A DNA stretch of 64,000 nt. Source: Combretum micranthum. Its lineage: Eukaryota; Streptophyta; Magnoliopsida; Myrtales; Combretaceae. The stretch covers positions 186,001-250,000 of the forward strand of contig JAMXBD010001091.1 of the NCBI GenBank assembly GCA_024138025.1, written 5' to 3'. A program made the translations under genes and the position numbers. The notes beneath the pieces are model-generated. The model worked only from the letters and a program-made list of their open reading frames with translations, did not search any database and was not told the DNA's origin. This document shows positions 34,967 to 46,982 of the stretch, piece after piece (the stretch's first letter is position 1; the number at the start of each line of letters is the position of its first letter).

Positions 34967-36797
34967 TATTGGTCCCAAAAGAGTAACCGGGTGCGGGATG
35001 AATTGATTGGTCAAACATTTAAACTTTGCTTTTCAGAAATTTTAAACGCAATCCTAATTAGTTATTTCTAATGTATGACTTTGAATTGACTTTGCAAATA
35101 CAATTATAAAATAATAACTAAGTAAATGCATGAAAATAAATGAGAGTAAGGGAAGAAGAAAGTGCATAGGTATTTATAGAGGTTCCGTCTCGTACGTTAG
35201 TCTTTTCTTCCAGCTACATGCTGTAGACCTGGTATCCCACACTGGTTTATTCTACTATATCTAGTAAAATAATGAGAGTACAAATAGTTACCACATATAA
35301 TGGACCTAATTTATCTACTTAGCCTATCTAGCTTAGCAAGCTAATTACAGATCTACATAACTATTTGTCACTCTCTCATATAACCAATCTCACTAAGGTA
35401 CAAATTTAGTTGAGGAATACAAGAATATAAAAGTTCCTCTCAAGTAATTTTGCTCCAAGAAACAAAGGAAGTTTATATAAGAATTTGTAAGTTCTAGTCG
35501 GATATTCTAAGTTACCCTCTGAGTAATACTCTGAATTATGTAATGAAATAACAGAAGAATTTCAACTTTTCTTATTGTATCTGATCTGGGTATGTGATAA
35601 ACCTTTTATATGAAGCTTTTCCAACATTCAAAACCTTCAAAATAATTTAAAGTTTGAATCGTTTTGTTGTTGGACATGGATAAGCTTGAGAGATATGATT
35701 CACAAATTTCTCTGATATTTTACTAATATTCCTCTTATGTATGTTGAACTTTCCATGCTGGTATAATATTTAAATGTTGTAATTTGAATCTTCAAAATCA
35801 ACAATCTTGATATCTTGAAGCTTCCACAAAATCTAGAGTAGATATCTATCTTATAACTTGATAAATATATGAAATTCGTCCAAATTCAAAATGCAGATTT
35901 TTCCCAAGATATTTGCACATATATCTCCAATAAATATGTTCAAATTTTATCCCAGACGATATATCTATGACCTATTCTTAATTTGAAATTGAAATCTCGA
36001 AAAATATCTCTAACAAATATGATTTATCTTATCCAAAATTCAAATTTCAAAACACCTATCGTATCTTGTAAAACTTGGAACCTTATCTTCCATAATTTTC
36101 TCTCATTCTTTATAATAAGACTATTTTGAAATTATAACTGACCTTGAAGTTGTTTGATCCGTACAATCATCACAATTAATTAATTCTTTTATCATTACCT
36201 AAAAACGTTGTTCAATATATTGAACATGACTGCTGATGTAGACCTTGAAAATATTAAAATTAAAATTATATATTTTATGAGTTTGCTTATCCTTCAATTA
36301 TATAAACCTTGAAAAGTTTTCCTTTCATTGGTTTAGTTGTCATGAATGTCAAAATTTGAACTCCTTTAACCATCTAGTAAATTAATGAACCTCATGTTAT
36401 CGTCATTAGCTTTTTCACTTTTAAAAAAGGATACCTAATACAATGAAATTGCTTTGGGAAAAAAAAACATATATTTCCTCTTCAACAAAACTTAATCCCT
36501 ATGGATATAAACCAATTTTAGTGGAACGCATCGAATATATTGCCCACATATATTCGACATGTGGACTTGGGTCTTCATATGATCATTTGACCAAGTTAAT
36601 CCATCAAATAAATTTCTCAAATTTTATATGTATCAAGTGTGCCCATTGAATAAATTAATCACATAATTTTGTATAATCATATATCCTTAATTTTTTCTTT
36701 GAACAAATATACTAAAATTACCGGTACACTTCATAATCATATTAGTAAACACTTAAAATATTTTGTTATCATCAAAATTAAATTAGGAGATCTAACG
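34967..36797 (-). repeat. 5' LTR (element orientation) of gag-only copia element
   Basis: On the plus strand it begins TATTGGTCCCAAAA and ends GGAGATCTAACG; both terminal dinucleotides have mutated by one base against the partner LTR (TG to TA, CA to CG). Confidence 0.87.
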
Positions 36798-36890
36798 TTC
36801 TCCTGCCCCCCGGTTTGATGATGACAAAACATTGTACAAAAAAATATAATGAACTTGATTTTGAAAAACATATCAATTTCTTTTTGTTTT
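36798..36890 (-). other. Remnant of a second internal domain outside the LTR
   Basis: Sequence just beyond the right LTR (purine tract on the minus strand, GATGATGACAAAACATTGTAC, AATGAACTTGATTTTGAAAA) is homologous to the internal DNA at 33062-33155 next to the other LTR. In a simple insertion this place would be host DNA. It diverges after about 36890. Confidence 0.75.
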
Positions 36891-37099
36891 TTTTTTAATT
36901 TTTTAACTAAGCAGGTAGCAAGGCATTCTAAAAGCACGATCATGAAATTGCATGACACAATGCCAAAGTTTTCAAATTGAAATTTTAAATCAAATTATAA
37001 TATAAAAATAAAATAAATTATAATGAAAGGCATGGATGTTATATGTTATTAAATGAGAGAGCAAAATGGTCATTCATTATAAAGAGATATACAGTAATA

Positions 37100-38731
37100 A
37101 TTTTCCATTCATAATCTATGTACCTTTTCAGTTGCAAGTGTTTCACATAATCCTTAAGCCCTAAAAAACCCTTTTTGTTAGAATTTCCTTAAAGGATCAC
37201 CACGAGGTTACAAGACTAAGGTAAATCGCTCTCTTTCTTGTCCATTTTAGTCTTGAGGGTTTCTTTCTTAACTTGTGCTTTTAAAATCAAGGTTTTCACG
37301 TTTGGGAGAGAAAAATAAGAGAAAAACCTTAATCTTTATTTTGGTGGCAATTGTTGTTTGCGAAAGAAGAAGAAAAGATTGTCTGTTTGTAAGTAATGTG
37401 AAGTATAAAAGTGTTTAAATGTTTTCCTCTTTGTTTTTGGAGTTTTATATGATTTAAGATCCCAAAAAAGGAAATCTAAGAGCTTTTTTCGTGTTTTGGA
37501 GCAAATAAGGGTATGAACAGTAGTTACAGCCGTGACACGAGCTGTGATCTCCTCAGATGTGGTGAATTCCAGACAATCATGGCCGTGATAGCCATCATCA
37601 CCCCCATCACGATCACGACCTTTGAAACAGGGGTGATAAGTGAGTTTCGACTCATTTTTTTTTTTCCTAGAGCCTATCACATCCTCCATCACGAGTGTGA
37701 TCAACACGGGAGCGTTGTGACCTTTTAACCCTTGTTTTGACCTTTCTAAACACATAAATCCTTAGTTTAATATCTTGTATTCTTAAATCCAAGTAGTAAG
37801 GTATATTTAGACCTAGAGTGTATATTTAGACTTAGAGTAGCTATAGTTCTTAATAGCTTAAGAGGTTAGATAATCTTAGAAGTAGTGTTTTTCTTTTGAA
37901 AACAAGTTTTGAGTTAGTTTTTGCTATATGTGATTAGGAGATCTTGATAGGTACATCCTTGTCTTGGTTGTTGCTTATGAATGTAGGCTTAGAAATTGCA
38001 AATGGACTTAACACTATCTGACTTTAAATTGTTTGCTGCTTGTGTTTGGCTAGGTTTAGTGGATCGAGAGTACCGATGTTACTAGGACGACACTTTGATA
38101 ATCTATGTGTGGTATTGTCCCGAGTGAAATTACATACAGAGAGGATTCCAATAATCTAGGAGTGGTACAAGTATGATACCTAGGACCAAACACCAATATA
38201 TGTAAGTATCTATATATGTATTTATGTACTTGCTTTTCATGAAATCATGAGTTACTTTGGATTTAAGGCTAGTTGCAAATAGTTATAAACTATGATGGTT
38301 GTTTGGCTAACTAAAGATAATAAACCGTGGTTGCAACATATGTTACCATATTATATGTGAATTTGTATGATGTTTATTCATGCATATGTAGTTGTGATTT
38401 GGCATATTGGACCTTGTGCCCATTTCTTTTATCTTTCAGGAACAGATGATGATTCAGTGGTTTTTGATTTGATAGGTTATGATGTATTCGTAGACTATGG
38501 GGATGATGATAATAGAATTATCTTTCTAGCTAATCCTTAGATGAAAGATATCTTGAGTTCTAGAATCCTAAAGTTGAAATTCTTTGCATTATGATTTGTT
38601 AAAGTTATAAGACTTTCCATATAATGTTTTAAATTGGCACTTGGATTATGCCAACCGAGTTGTTCATAAGTTTTTATTAATGACATCAATGTTTTAGAAG
38701 TTCTTCCCTAATGTAAATTTTTAGAGTTACA
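37100..38731 (+). repeat. Gypsy-type LTR, probably solo, of the 16-20 kb family
   Basis: Collinear on the plus strand with the reverse LTR at 16190-20560: leader-like CTTAAAGGATC block, Arg/Lys-like AAAGAAGAAGAAAAG stretch, CG-rich block (37505-37730), TATATTTAGACTTAGAG, GGTTGTTGCTTATGA and GGCTAGTTGCAAATAG. It ends at AGAGTTACA (38731), equal to the GGGCATTACA end of the relative. No primer site follows. The left limit is uncertain. Open frames here (such as 37336-37755, minus) come from the CG-rich block and are not genes. Confidence 0.68.
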
Positions 38732-39328
38732 TTCTATTTTAAATTGTGGTTTTGTAGAATTCTAGCCTTAGCATATTCATCTCTAATAATAACACGTGAC
38801 AGATTGATAACGCATTCAGTTTAGAGCCTTATACAAATAAAACTAACAAAGTAAAACTATAAATGTAAAAAAAATTACTTAAGTTCAATTTCATAGATCC
38901 CTATAATAAGGGTAACGATCAAACATTATATACATTTTTTGTATTTATCTTAATCAATAGTTATTAGGTTTCTCGCTTAGCTTGGATTAATCTAGATCTG
39001 ATCTAGCTAGTAACTTTTACTACTCAGATTTGTAATGATGTTGATAGATCATGAACAACAAATGTAACAATAATGAGTGCCGCGCTTCCAAAATTGCAAA
39101 GCCATATATACATATATATATATATATATATATTACTTGAATATTTTGGATATGTCTTGCAAAAGTACCTGTTTAATCCATTTATAGTCAGTAGAGAAAC
39201 ATAAAGCAACTTTTAAAGCATAAGGCCTTATATGATAAATTACAAAAACATTAAACCATATGCTAAGGTGGCCACAGCTGCACCTTTCCTCCTCGGGCAG
39301 CTAAAACGTGGCAATAGCATTTAAAAAG
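38732..39328. other. Spacer downstream of the MATE gene
   Basis: AT-rich, no gene. Contains a (TA)n microsatellite at 39110-39133. Part nearest 39300 may still be transcribed as the MATE 3' end. Confidence 0.5.
39110..39133. repeat. (TA)n microsatellite
   Basis: TA run, nearly pure, 3' of the MATE gene. Confidence 0.85.
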
Positions 39329-39710
39329 CTACACGGTGCTTGTCGTTTGTTCATAATATGCAACATTCGCGTCGGTACTAACATTCTTTGGTTCAACAAA
39401 ATACTCATGTTGAAAAACACTAGGAATATCAAAAAGACAATGCTCCCCAATCATACAAAATCCAAGCATGCGGTTTGAGTTCCCACTAAAAAAGGCCACT
39501 AGAGTATTCCAACTCCAATCAAAGACCATCTGGGCCATCGACATCCACCCCCGTACCACATCTCAGTTTGTGCATGCATAATCACAATGCAATGCAAACA
39601 CATCACTGTCCCACCCAACAAGTTGTTTAACAACATTAAAAAGTTAAGAAAATTTTGTTAGGTACATGTCTTATCTTAGGGACAGACCAAACATCCTAAG
39701 GTGGGCAAAA
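39329..39710 (-). other. Probable 3' UTR of the MATE gene
   Basis: Lies directly after the MATE stop codon. The 76-codon frame at 39329-39559 has no known domain and is better explained as untranslated sequence. No polyadenylation site could be fixed. Confidence 0.4.
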
Positions 39711-42700
39711 TCATTCGCCATCTTCATTCGCTAGCAGCCTCAAGCTCTCAACATCATTGCGAGTCTTCTTTCCAGCATCGTAGCATGAGCCTCGGTTCAT
39801 TTCCAAGGATGTTAGCTTCATTGCTTTAATAGCCTCAGCTTCCCAATCTGTACGGGCAAAGACCACATAGAGAATTGAAACCGCACAGGCAGCCTGAGCA
39901 GACAAGAGCCCAAACCATAACCCACTGAACCCAACCTTTAGCCAGAAGGCTAGACCAACCGCTACTGGAGTACCCACAAAGTAAAATGACCCCAGATTGA
40001 TGTGGGCACCAATGGTTGGTCTAGCAGTGCCACGTAGGATGCCACAGCCAGTGGTTTGTGGGCAGTTGCCAAGCTCGCATAGACCCATGATCGGCATGAC
40101 TAGTGCAACCAAGGCTTTCACTTGATCATCCCTTGTGAAGAACCCAGCCCACCTCTCCCTAAAAACAACAGTCCATGTTATGTTGATAGTTCCCATGACA
40201 AAAGCACATCCTAAGGCAACCTCCCCTGCTAACTTGGCTTTGTATGGCTTTCCTGCTCCTAGCTCGTTTCCTACCTGCATGCCAAACAAATTGTATAATA
40301 AGAAAGATATTCTCAGGACCACCTATCTATTGCAACACTCTCCATTACTACCGTAACAGAGAAGAAATCATCCACATGCAACTTGCAAGCTGTACTATGT
40401 ATTGCACCCAAATAAGAAATTAAAAAAATTGTAGTCCCATCGATATTGTAACACGTAACAAAGTAGCTCCACGTGAAACTTGCAAGCAGTACCATGTATC
40501 GCACCCTCAAGGAAAGATGTTAGAAATAAGTGCTGCAAGACTCTAGCCACCTCTTACTCGAACCACAACAACACAATTTCAAAACTCAGGACAAAATTAT
40601 CGATCATTATCCAAAAAATAAAAACGAAGCAACTTGAAAGTTTAAAAACCCTTAGCTAGGTACAAAATAAGACTATTATAAAAATCTGACCATTATTTTT
40701 ATCCGTGGTGTTTTAAGGGCTCAACTAGTTATTACTTTTGGAGAAAACAAAAAGGAAAGAAGATATGAAGACGTGTTCCACAAATTCATTTGATGCCAAA
40801 TGAGAATAATTGGTATGAAATCCACTAAGTGCACTTTTAATTTATTTGCTTCAAACCCCTCTTATAAGCACGGACGGACAAATGGGCTAAAGCTTTTTGA
40901 TAAAGTAAAATACGTTTAGTGCTCTACTGTTTGTGCGTAGTGTGTACTAATACCGTCCGATAAGCCAAAGTCATACGCATGATCATACAAGGTGGGTCAC
41001 TACAAATTGATGCAATCTCATTAATAATTCATCCAAAAATCCTCCTTCAAAGTAAGATCTTTATTACCGATGATTTTATAGTCCAGTAGTATTTCTCTTG
41101 ATGTCTCAACCATGGTTCGATTCTTTCCTCCCATTGTAATGGCAAAAAAAAATATATATATATATAATATAAAAAATATAATCTTTATCAGCTATATCGT
41201 TGAGAGACAAGATTCGATTCTTCCTCATTGTAATAGTAAAAGAATAAAAATAAAAAATAAAAAGGGTACGATTTTTATTAGCTATATTGTTATTAAAATG
41301 TTTGAGTAATCTAATATGATTTAGTTTACAATCACACGCATCATTATTAGTGGACAGGGCGGCCAATTGCACCAAAAAAAAACCTTAAAAAGAATGATAA
41401 AGAAACAAAGTGAAAGTTTTATATACAAGAATAAATAGGTGTCATCAACATAAGAAAAAAGTTACACGAAGATGGTTTGGAGACAATTATATAAATGATT
41501 ATTCTTTTTGCTTTTCTAAATAGTAAATACAATGGTCTCGAATATTTGCTTTAACCTTTATAAAGATGCTTACGACATCAAACATTTCGATGATTAACAT
41601 ATAAAACAGATGAGGTTGAAAGACCGAACAAATGCAGATAATCTTGGTTAAAGAAAAACAATTAACTAGTCTGAGGATTTAACCATCAAGTACTCTCTAT
41701 TAATATTAAATCATCTTAAATAAGTTAATAACAACAAATAGCAGATGAATAATGATCGAGCTCTCACCTTACATATATATATATATAGATAGATAGAAGA
41801 TAGATATTTAATTCACTACCAATGAAAACATTTACTTCACATACATATATATATATATATATTTATATGCCAGATGGTGTATTATCTTCTAATCCAATCG
41901 GATAAAATTTTTTTTGGAAGAATTTTAATACTCAATCTCTTTAAATAGAAAATGATAAGTAGACCTGAGTGCACCTAATTATAAAATCATTATTAATATA
42001 GTTTATGACACTGGAAGCCGAACCAGCTTTTTTTATTATATCTATGACAAACATATTAATACTGGTATAATTTTCCAAAAAAAAAAACAATATCACATAA
42101 ATTGAATAGAATATGCTTTTAAAATTAGGAGCAGGAAGGTCCAACTTTAGACGGCTTAAATAATATAAGGAGAATAGGTGAATGTAACATTTGCCATTTG
42201 AATTTTAGTTCTTGTTACAATCAATATAACTATATATTTTAAAAGTTTCAATTTATTATTCACAGATATTTCAAAATTTAATTATTAAATTCATATTTTT
42301 AAAATATTAAATAATTAATTAAAAATTAATAAAATTAAGATACAAAAAAGTAAATTTGACCCAATAAGATAAGGCATCGTGGCATAGCAAGGCAACAGTA
42401 TCAGCCCACATAACAGGAAGTAAAAAGCTTGATGTTACCAATCACAGCATACCCTGGCAGAGACGCAACCAGCCAAAGCCAATGGGACAGTGTACATGAA
42501 GCTAGTGGTCTGGATCAGAATCCCAGTGGCAGCCACGGCAAGTGTAGGCTCAGGCAAGTACCCAGCTAGCACTGTCACTATCTCATACCACCACCACTCC
42601 AAACAAATCCCCAAACAACTTGGTAATGCCAACTTCCACAATGTCCCCAATCCACCACACACTTCTCCAATCCCGGCCCGCCACTTCACCTGACACGCTC

Positions 42701-43521
42701 CCGACACGTACACGTACCCGATTATTAGGGCCACGACGTTGATATTGGTGAGCACTGAGGCCACAGCCACCCCAGGCACCCCAAGACCCGCCGACACCAC
42801 CAGCGCATAGTTCAAGGGGACATGGAAAACGATTGCCACTAGGGAGCAGTACATCATGGGCTTTGTTATCTGCTGTGACCTTAGGAAAACCCTCAAGGGC
42901 TGTAACAAAGTGTTGGTGATTAAATCAGGCAAGGAATAGATGCAGTACGTGGCCGCCATTGAGGTTATGCCTTTATCTTGACCCATGAAGATCATGATTG
43001 GTTCGAGGTTGATCCATAAAAGACTGATGGGTATGATTGCGATCAAGAGGATTAGGATCATACGTTGGAGAGAGAGCGTGAGGAGGTCCCAGTTTTTGCT
43101 ACCATAGGCTTGGCTACAGACCGGTTCTAGTCCAGCGGCTAGACCATTTAAAACTGAATACCCTGTTATGTTGGTGAAACCTATTGCCAGTGCTCCACCT
43201 GCAAGCTCCAGACTTCCAAGTCTTCCTAGAAATAAAACCGACACGACCTGTCTAACAAAAGCTAGTAGATTCACTCCTGTTATTGGAAATACCATGCTTA
43301 ATAGTTCCTTCACTTCTTCCATAACCTGCTTCCAAGTCAAACAATTTGTAAAAAGAAAAAAGAGGCACAAAGATATCTTAGTTATTGTCCGAACGAAAAG
43401 AGAACTTGTAAATATTAGGTTAGAGTAAATAAAGTTTTTGTCTTTCTTCTTGTTAGCAAACCTGAGAAACCGAAGGTTGCTTGTAAGATGAAAAATCAGG
43501 GTCTTCCCCTTTCTCGGCCAT
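39711..43521 (-). CDS. DTX54: MATE-family transporter, DTX54/DTX55-like
   Basis: Three exons on the minus strand: 43462-43521 (20 codons), 42453-43325 (291 codons) and 39711-40274 (187 codons plus TGA). Both introns are phase 0 with GT-AG ends (GTTTGC...GCAG, 136 bp; GTATGC...GCAG, 2178 bp). The 498-residue product is normal length for plant MATEs and should have 12 membrane helices. Visible family motifs: [30 protein letters not shown] (from residue 90), CLEWWWYE (261-268), [10 protein letters not shown] at the exon 2/3 joint (312 on), [18 protein letters not shown] (380 on) and [20 protein letters not shown] near the C terminus. From memory of the family the last motif best fits Arabidopsis DTX54/DTX55, a clade near DTX50 and DTX56. 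MATEs export organic solutes by cation antiport; substrate and membrane here are unknown. No frame damage is seen. Confidence 0.93.
41066..41310 (+). mobile_element. tRNA-derived SINE-like fragment in MATE intron 2
   Basis: TAGTCCAGTAGT (41079-41090) resembles a tRNA A box and GGTTCGATTC (41114-41123) is a good B box, 35 bases apart as in tRNA promoters. About 90 bases on, a second diverged copy of the B-box portion appears (GATTCGATTCTTCCTC near 41210). A-rich and AT-rich runs follow each. No cloverleaf tRNA can be folded by eye. It is plus strand, antisense to the MATE gene. Confidence 0.45.
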
Positions 43522-43570
43522 TGTTATGAAAGTCTATACTCCAATCTACTCCATTTAAATCTGGAATGCC

Positions 43571-43580
43571 CTTTATATAG
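43571..43580 (-). promoter_or_regulatory. Probable TATA box of the MATE gene
   Basis: Minus strand CTATATAAAG, 50 bases upstream of the ATG at 43521. Implies a short 5' UTR of roughly 20-30 bases. Confidence 0.55.
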
Positions 43581-43660
43581 GTTAAAAAAATTATAGGTTA
43601 AAGAAAACAAAAATCGAAAACAACCTAGGAAAACCCGCCACTTAATGTAAGTCTATATTG

Positions 43661-43699
<39 letters not shown>
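43661..43699. repeat. Run of 39 A (poly-T on gene strand)
   Basis: Uninterrupted homopolymer ~80 bp upstream of the MATE TATA box. Long dA:dT tracts disfavour nucleosomes, so it may matter for promoter access; length is likely variable and error-prone in sequencing. Confidence 0.9.
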
Positions 43700-43702
<3 letters not shown>

Positions 43703-44988
43703 AATTACTCACTAATATACTCATGTATGAAATAGAGAGAAGAAGCTACTAGCGAGACGTATAAAAGACCATGAGGACTGAGGGCATTTTGCCTTCATCT
43801 TATATATGCAGGAAACATGTTTGCCGTCCCTGCTCTCTCATTTGTGTTCACTTTAATAAATGTTTAGCACGTATCTAATAATTTTAAAAATATATATAAA
43901 AATCTTTAAAATAAAGAAATTATTTTTTTACACAGGTATTTATTTGTTGGGATAAGTAATGACAGCAAATTAGTACAGTTTGGTAAAAAAAAAAAAATTA
44001 GTACAGTAAATTTTTTCTATATATATATATATATAATATGTATATATATACGTGCCCACACAATGACCTGCTGATGTGTATACGCAAATGCAGTAGAATG
44101 TGGAAGACAGCATTCAAATAAAGTAATGAAATTAAAAACTAAAATAAAGGAGGGGGAATGTCGGGCATAAATCAAGAATATATGAAAAGTTCTGGAAATG
44201 TGTAACGACATAAAAAGCCAAAATAAATAAATGGATAAAATCCAAAAGACGCAATCTTTTTAACTTCTCCTCATTAAATAAAGAAATAATACAGTGAGGG
44301 ACCCAAAAACTATTTTTTTTTCATTATGGAAAAAAAAGTATTAAAAAAATTTAAAGGGTAAATGAAAATCACAAGTATTAATATTTCGAATATTAAAAAA
44401 AAGCATTTCACAAAATTATAATAATGAGATGATAATGTTTTATAAAGTTAATTTGATGTATTAATATTTTTATTTTTTTAATTTTTTCATTAAATAATTG
44501 TTTAACTCATTTTATAATAAGTTGATTTTTTTAATCATTAAAAATATTTATACTTTAATTGAATTTATCTTAAATTTTAATATATTTTTTATTATAAATT
44601 ACTTGGTATATAAATAAAATTTTCTTTTAATATGTACAAGTTACAATATTCTAAATGAAACTTACAACCACAAAAATAATCAATTAAATATTAATGCCAT
44701 CATATGCTTAACTAGAAAATTTAATGGTCCCATCATTAATTTTGATGGAACTGTCACTATCCAATAACTTACAATTTAAATAATTAAAATAGTTAATATT
44801 TTTATTATTATATTTATTTTTAATTATTCGATTGTTGATTGGACGGTCTCTATTATTAATTTGTTTCCTTTTTTTTTTTTCTTTTTCCATTTTCCCCTCG
44901 AGGGTCTGGCAATGAATTTGAAATAATAATTACCGATATCATGCAAAGAACATCAAGTCAACAATCTCCCTCTATATATAATGGTTCA
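43700..44988. other. AT-rich region upstream of the MATE gene
   Basis: No gene. Contains TA-rich microsatellites near 44022-44052 and several poly-A/T runs. It may include distal promoter elements, none of which I can identify. Confidence 0.5.
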
Positions 44989-45226
44989 AGGGTCTTTTTG
45001 GGTTTTTTTTTTTTTGCATAAACATATATTTTAAAAAAAAAAATTTCTAATAAATTATTTATCAAGAAACAATACAGATAAAAAATAATTGACAATTCTC
45101 ATGAAAATATCAAATAGATCAAATATAAATAAAAAATAAATACAAATCAAACATATTTATATATAACGTTTTAATACAGATAAAGATACGAATGAAAAAA
45201 AGATAATCCAAACAAATCTTCTAAAT
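44989..45226. mobile_element. Tourist-like MITE, copy 1
   Basis: About 180 internal bases (AAATTATTTATCAAGAAAC, ATTGACAATTCTCAT, GATAATCCAAACAAATC) match the copy at 55870-56098. The left edge GGGTCTTTTTGGG and right edge CCAAACAAATC give rough terminal inverted repeats of the GGGTCTGTTTGG type usual for PIF/Harbinger MITEs. The termini are mutated and no target duplication is clear. Confidence 0.5.
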
Positions 45227-45917
45227 ACCATGAGGATAGAGATGTCACAGTGGAATTTTATTAATTTATTAGGGTATATAAATAAATGGCTAACTGCAAT
45301 CAACTGAAACAAAATAAAAAGTATCGTTCTTCTAAAAATATAAGCAACGCATCAAATAAATAGAATAGTACTATTAACCTTAATTAATCGACAGAAGTAG
45401 AATCACCCGTTCCAACCTGCGCAGCTGGTCTAAGCCTCGGCCCCAGCCAAATGCCCAATCTTTCTGACCGATTTGACCAGCGGGTGGACAATCACAGGTC
45501 CAAGGTCTTGGCTAGACCTACCTACCGAACCTGTGAACTCTGCGACTCATGAGGGTCCACCTAGGTCCATTAAAAAACTAAATTGATATTATTTAAAATA
45601 ATAAAAGAATATAAATAAATATAAGATAAAAAGTAATGAAATAAATCGTAAAAGCTTAAATAATATTTCATGCTTAAATTATTTTCAAAGTGAATAAAAA
45701 TTATTTATTATTGATTCACAATATTTAACGTGTTATTATAACAATACAAAAAATATAAAATTGATAAATTATTTTACACGGAGTTTTATAAAGAGAACAA
45801 TCCAATTTCTAAATAATATAAAAATTCTTTTCTTTTTAACTATTTTTAGTGTATTATTCCAAATCTACATTATTAATATTTTAATTCAAATGGAATGTGT
45901 TTATGTATAAATCAATG
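45227..45917. other. Spacer with a GC-rich block
   Basis: No gene. A block at about 45400-45560 is much richer in G and C than its surroundings (CCTGCGCAGCTGG, CTCGGCCCCAG) and is probably a repeat fragment. Related wording (GGTCCA, GGCCCA, AGGTCTAC) appears near 50600-50750. Confidence 0.4.
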
Positions 45918-46281
45918 GGAAAATTACACTAGAAAGTCTCAACATTTAGGAGTAAGTTTATTTTTTGTCTCAACGTCTCAAGTGATTAAAAAGATATCTT
46001 AATGTTTGGGGGACGTTTATTATGGGTTTCAACGTTTGGAAAAGTGATTCAATTCAAGTCTCTATGAAGACGTGTCAACGAGAAAAGGGTCTTGTGAGTT
46101 TTAATTAAATATTTATCTTATTAATACGTGTCCATAAAGACCTGAATTGAATCACTTTTTCAAATGCTGATACTCAAAATAAACTTACCCACAAACATTG
46201 GGACCTCTTTTTAACTAATTAAAATATTGAAACCAAAATAAATTTCTCCTCAAATGCTGAGACCTTATGGTGTAATTTACC
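45918..46281. mobile_element. Foldback MITE, probably Mutator-type
   Basis: About 160 bases at each end are inverted copies: left GGGAAAATTACACTAGAAAG, right (reverse complement) AGGTAAATTACACCATAAGG, continuing through GTCTCAAC, TTTATTTT and GTGATTCAATTCA. Flanks TATAAATCAATG (45906-45917) and TATAAACTAATG (46282-46293) differ at two bases, suiting a 9-bp or slightly longer target duplication. No coding content. Confidence 0.75.
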
Positions 46282-46982
46282 TATAAACTAATGCATGTCA
46301 TTGATAACTTTTAGTGAAATTAGGCTAAATATTACGATATTATTAGGTCTAGTTTTTATCTTTTGTTTAAATAAATTAAATTAAAAAATTTATTTATAAA
46401 AAAATAGCATGGGCTGAACTTGGATTGGACTTGCCCTAAAACCTAGTAGTTTCATGGTTTAGAACCTAGCTTGTCAATAGATAAGGTGCTTTCAAGTCTT
46501 AAAAAATTAAACTAAGACCCGATTGGTCAGGTTTGAAACCAACCTACACTAGTGGAGATGTCTAGTAGAAACTATAGGGAAGTTGCAATATCTCACCTCT
46601 TCAAACTTCATTGCTTCTTACTTAGGTATCCAAGAGTCAAACTAGTTATGTCATTCTTAAATTAAGAATAAAGCTAAAGCGAAACTGATATATTGCTCTA
46701 AGTAAATTTTTGTCAGTGGAGATATCAATTTACTAGAGCATTAATTAACAATAATTGGATCAACAAGCCTTGAATCAGCAGAATCTTGCCTTGAAGAGGG
46801 TTATCATGCATAATCATTAATCATTCCAATACTTAGGTTGTTAAACAATCTTACTGCAAGAACACCATGCAATAAGAGAGTAAACACGTGCTTATGTCTT
46901 ACTTGGTCATGATATGGGGTGTATATGGAAAGTGTCTCCCAATAGATTAGAAAAGTGAATAAAAAATAATATAATAATTGTA

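Larger units (their letters stand above)
31307..36797 (-). mobile_element. Gag-only copia element (SIRE/Maximus-like)
   Basis: Two direct LTRs (31307-33061 and 34967-36797, ~1.75-1.83 kb) flank a ~1.9-kb internal domain carrying only a gag-like region on the minus strand. The primer site lies at 34951-34964 beside the right LTR and the purine tract at 33062-33075 beside the left LTR, so the element reads right to left. Internal-type sequence is also found beyond the right LTR (36798-36890), an LTR-internal-LTR-internal array. There is no pol, so it needs helpers. LTRs are clearly diverged, so it is not recent. Confidence 0.82.

Noticed and set aside
37336..37755. 139-codon minus-strand open frame
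   Set aside because: It is the CG-rich block and leader of an LTR read backwards; equivalent blocks in other LTRs are not open, and no domain is visible.
41114..41123. tRNA gene suggested by a good B box
   Set aside because: No acceptor stem or cloverleaf can be formed around it; a SINE fragment is more likely.
42490..42693. Open frames antisense to the MATE exons (also 40135-40356 and 43168-43428)
   Set aside because: Shadows of the real coding exons on the other strand.
45236..46570. Larger inverted-repeat element around the foldback MITE
   Set aside because: The apparent end matches (GAGATGTC-like words) are too short and not extended inward.
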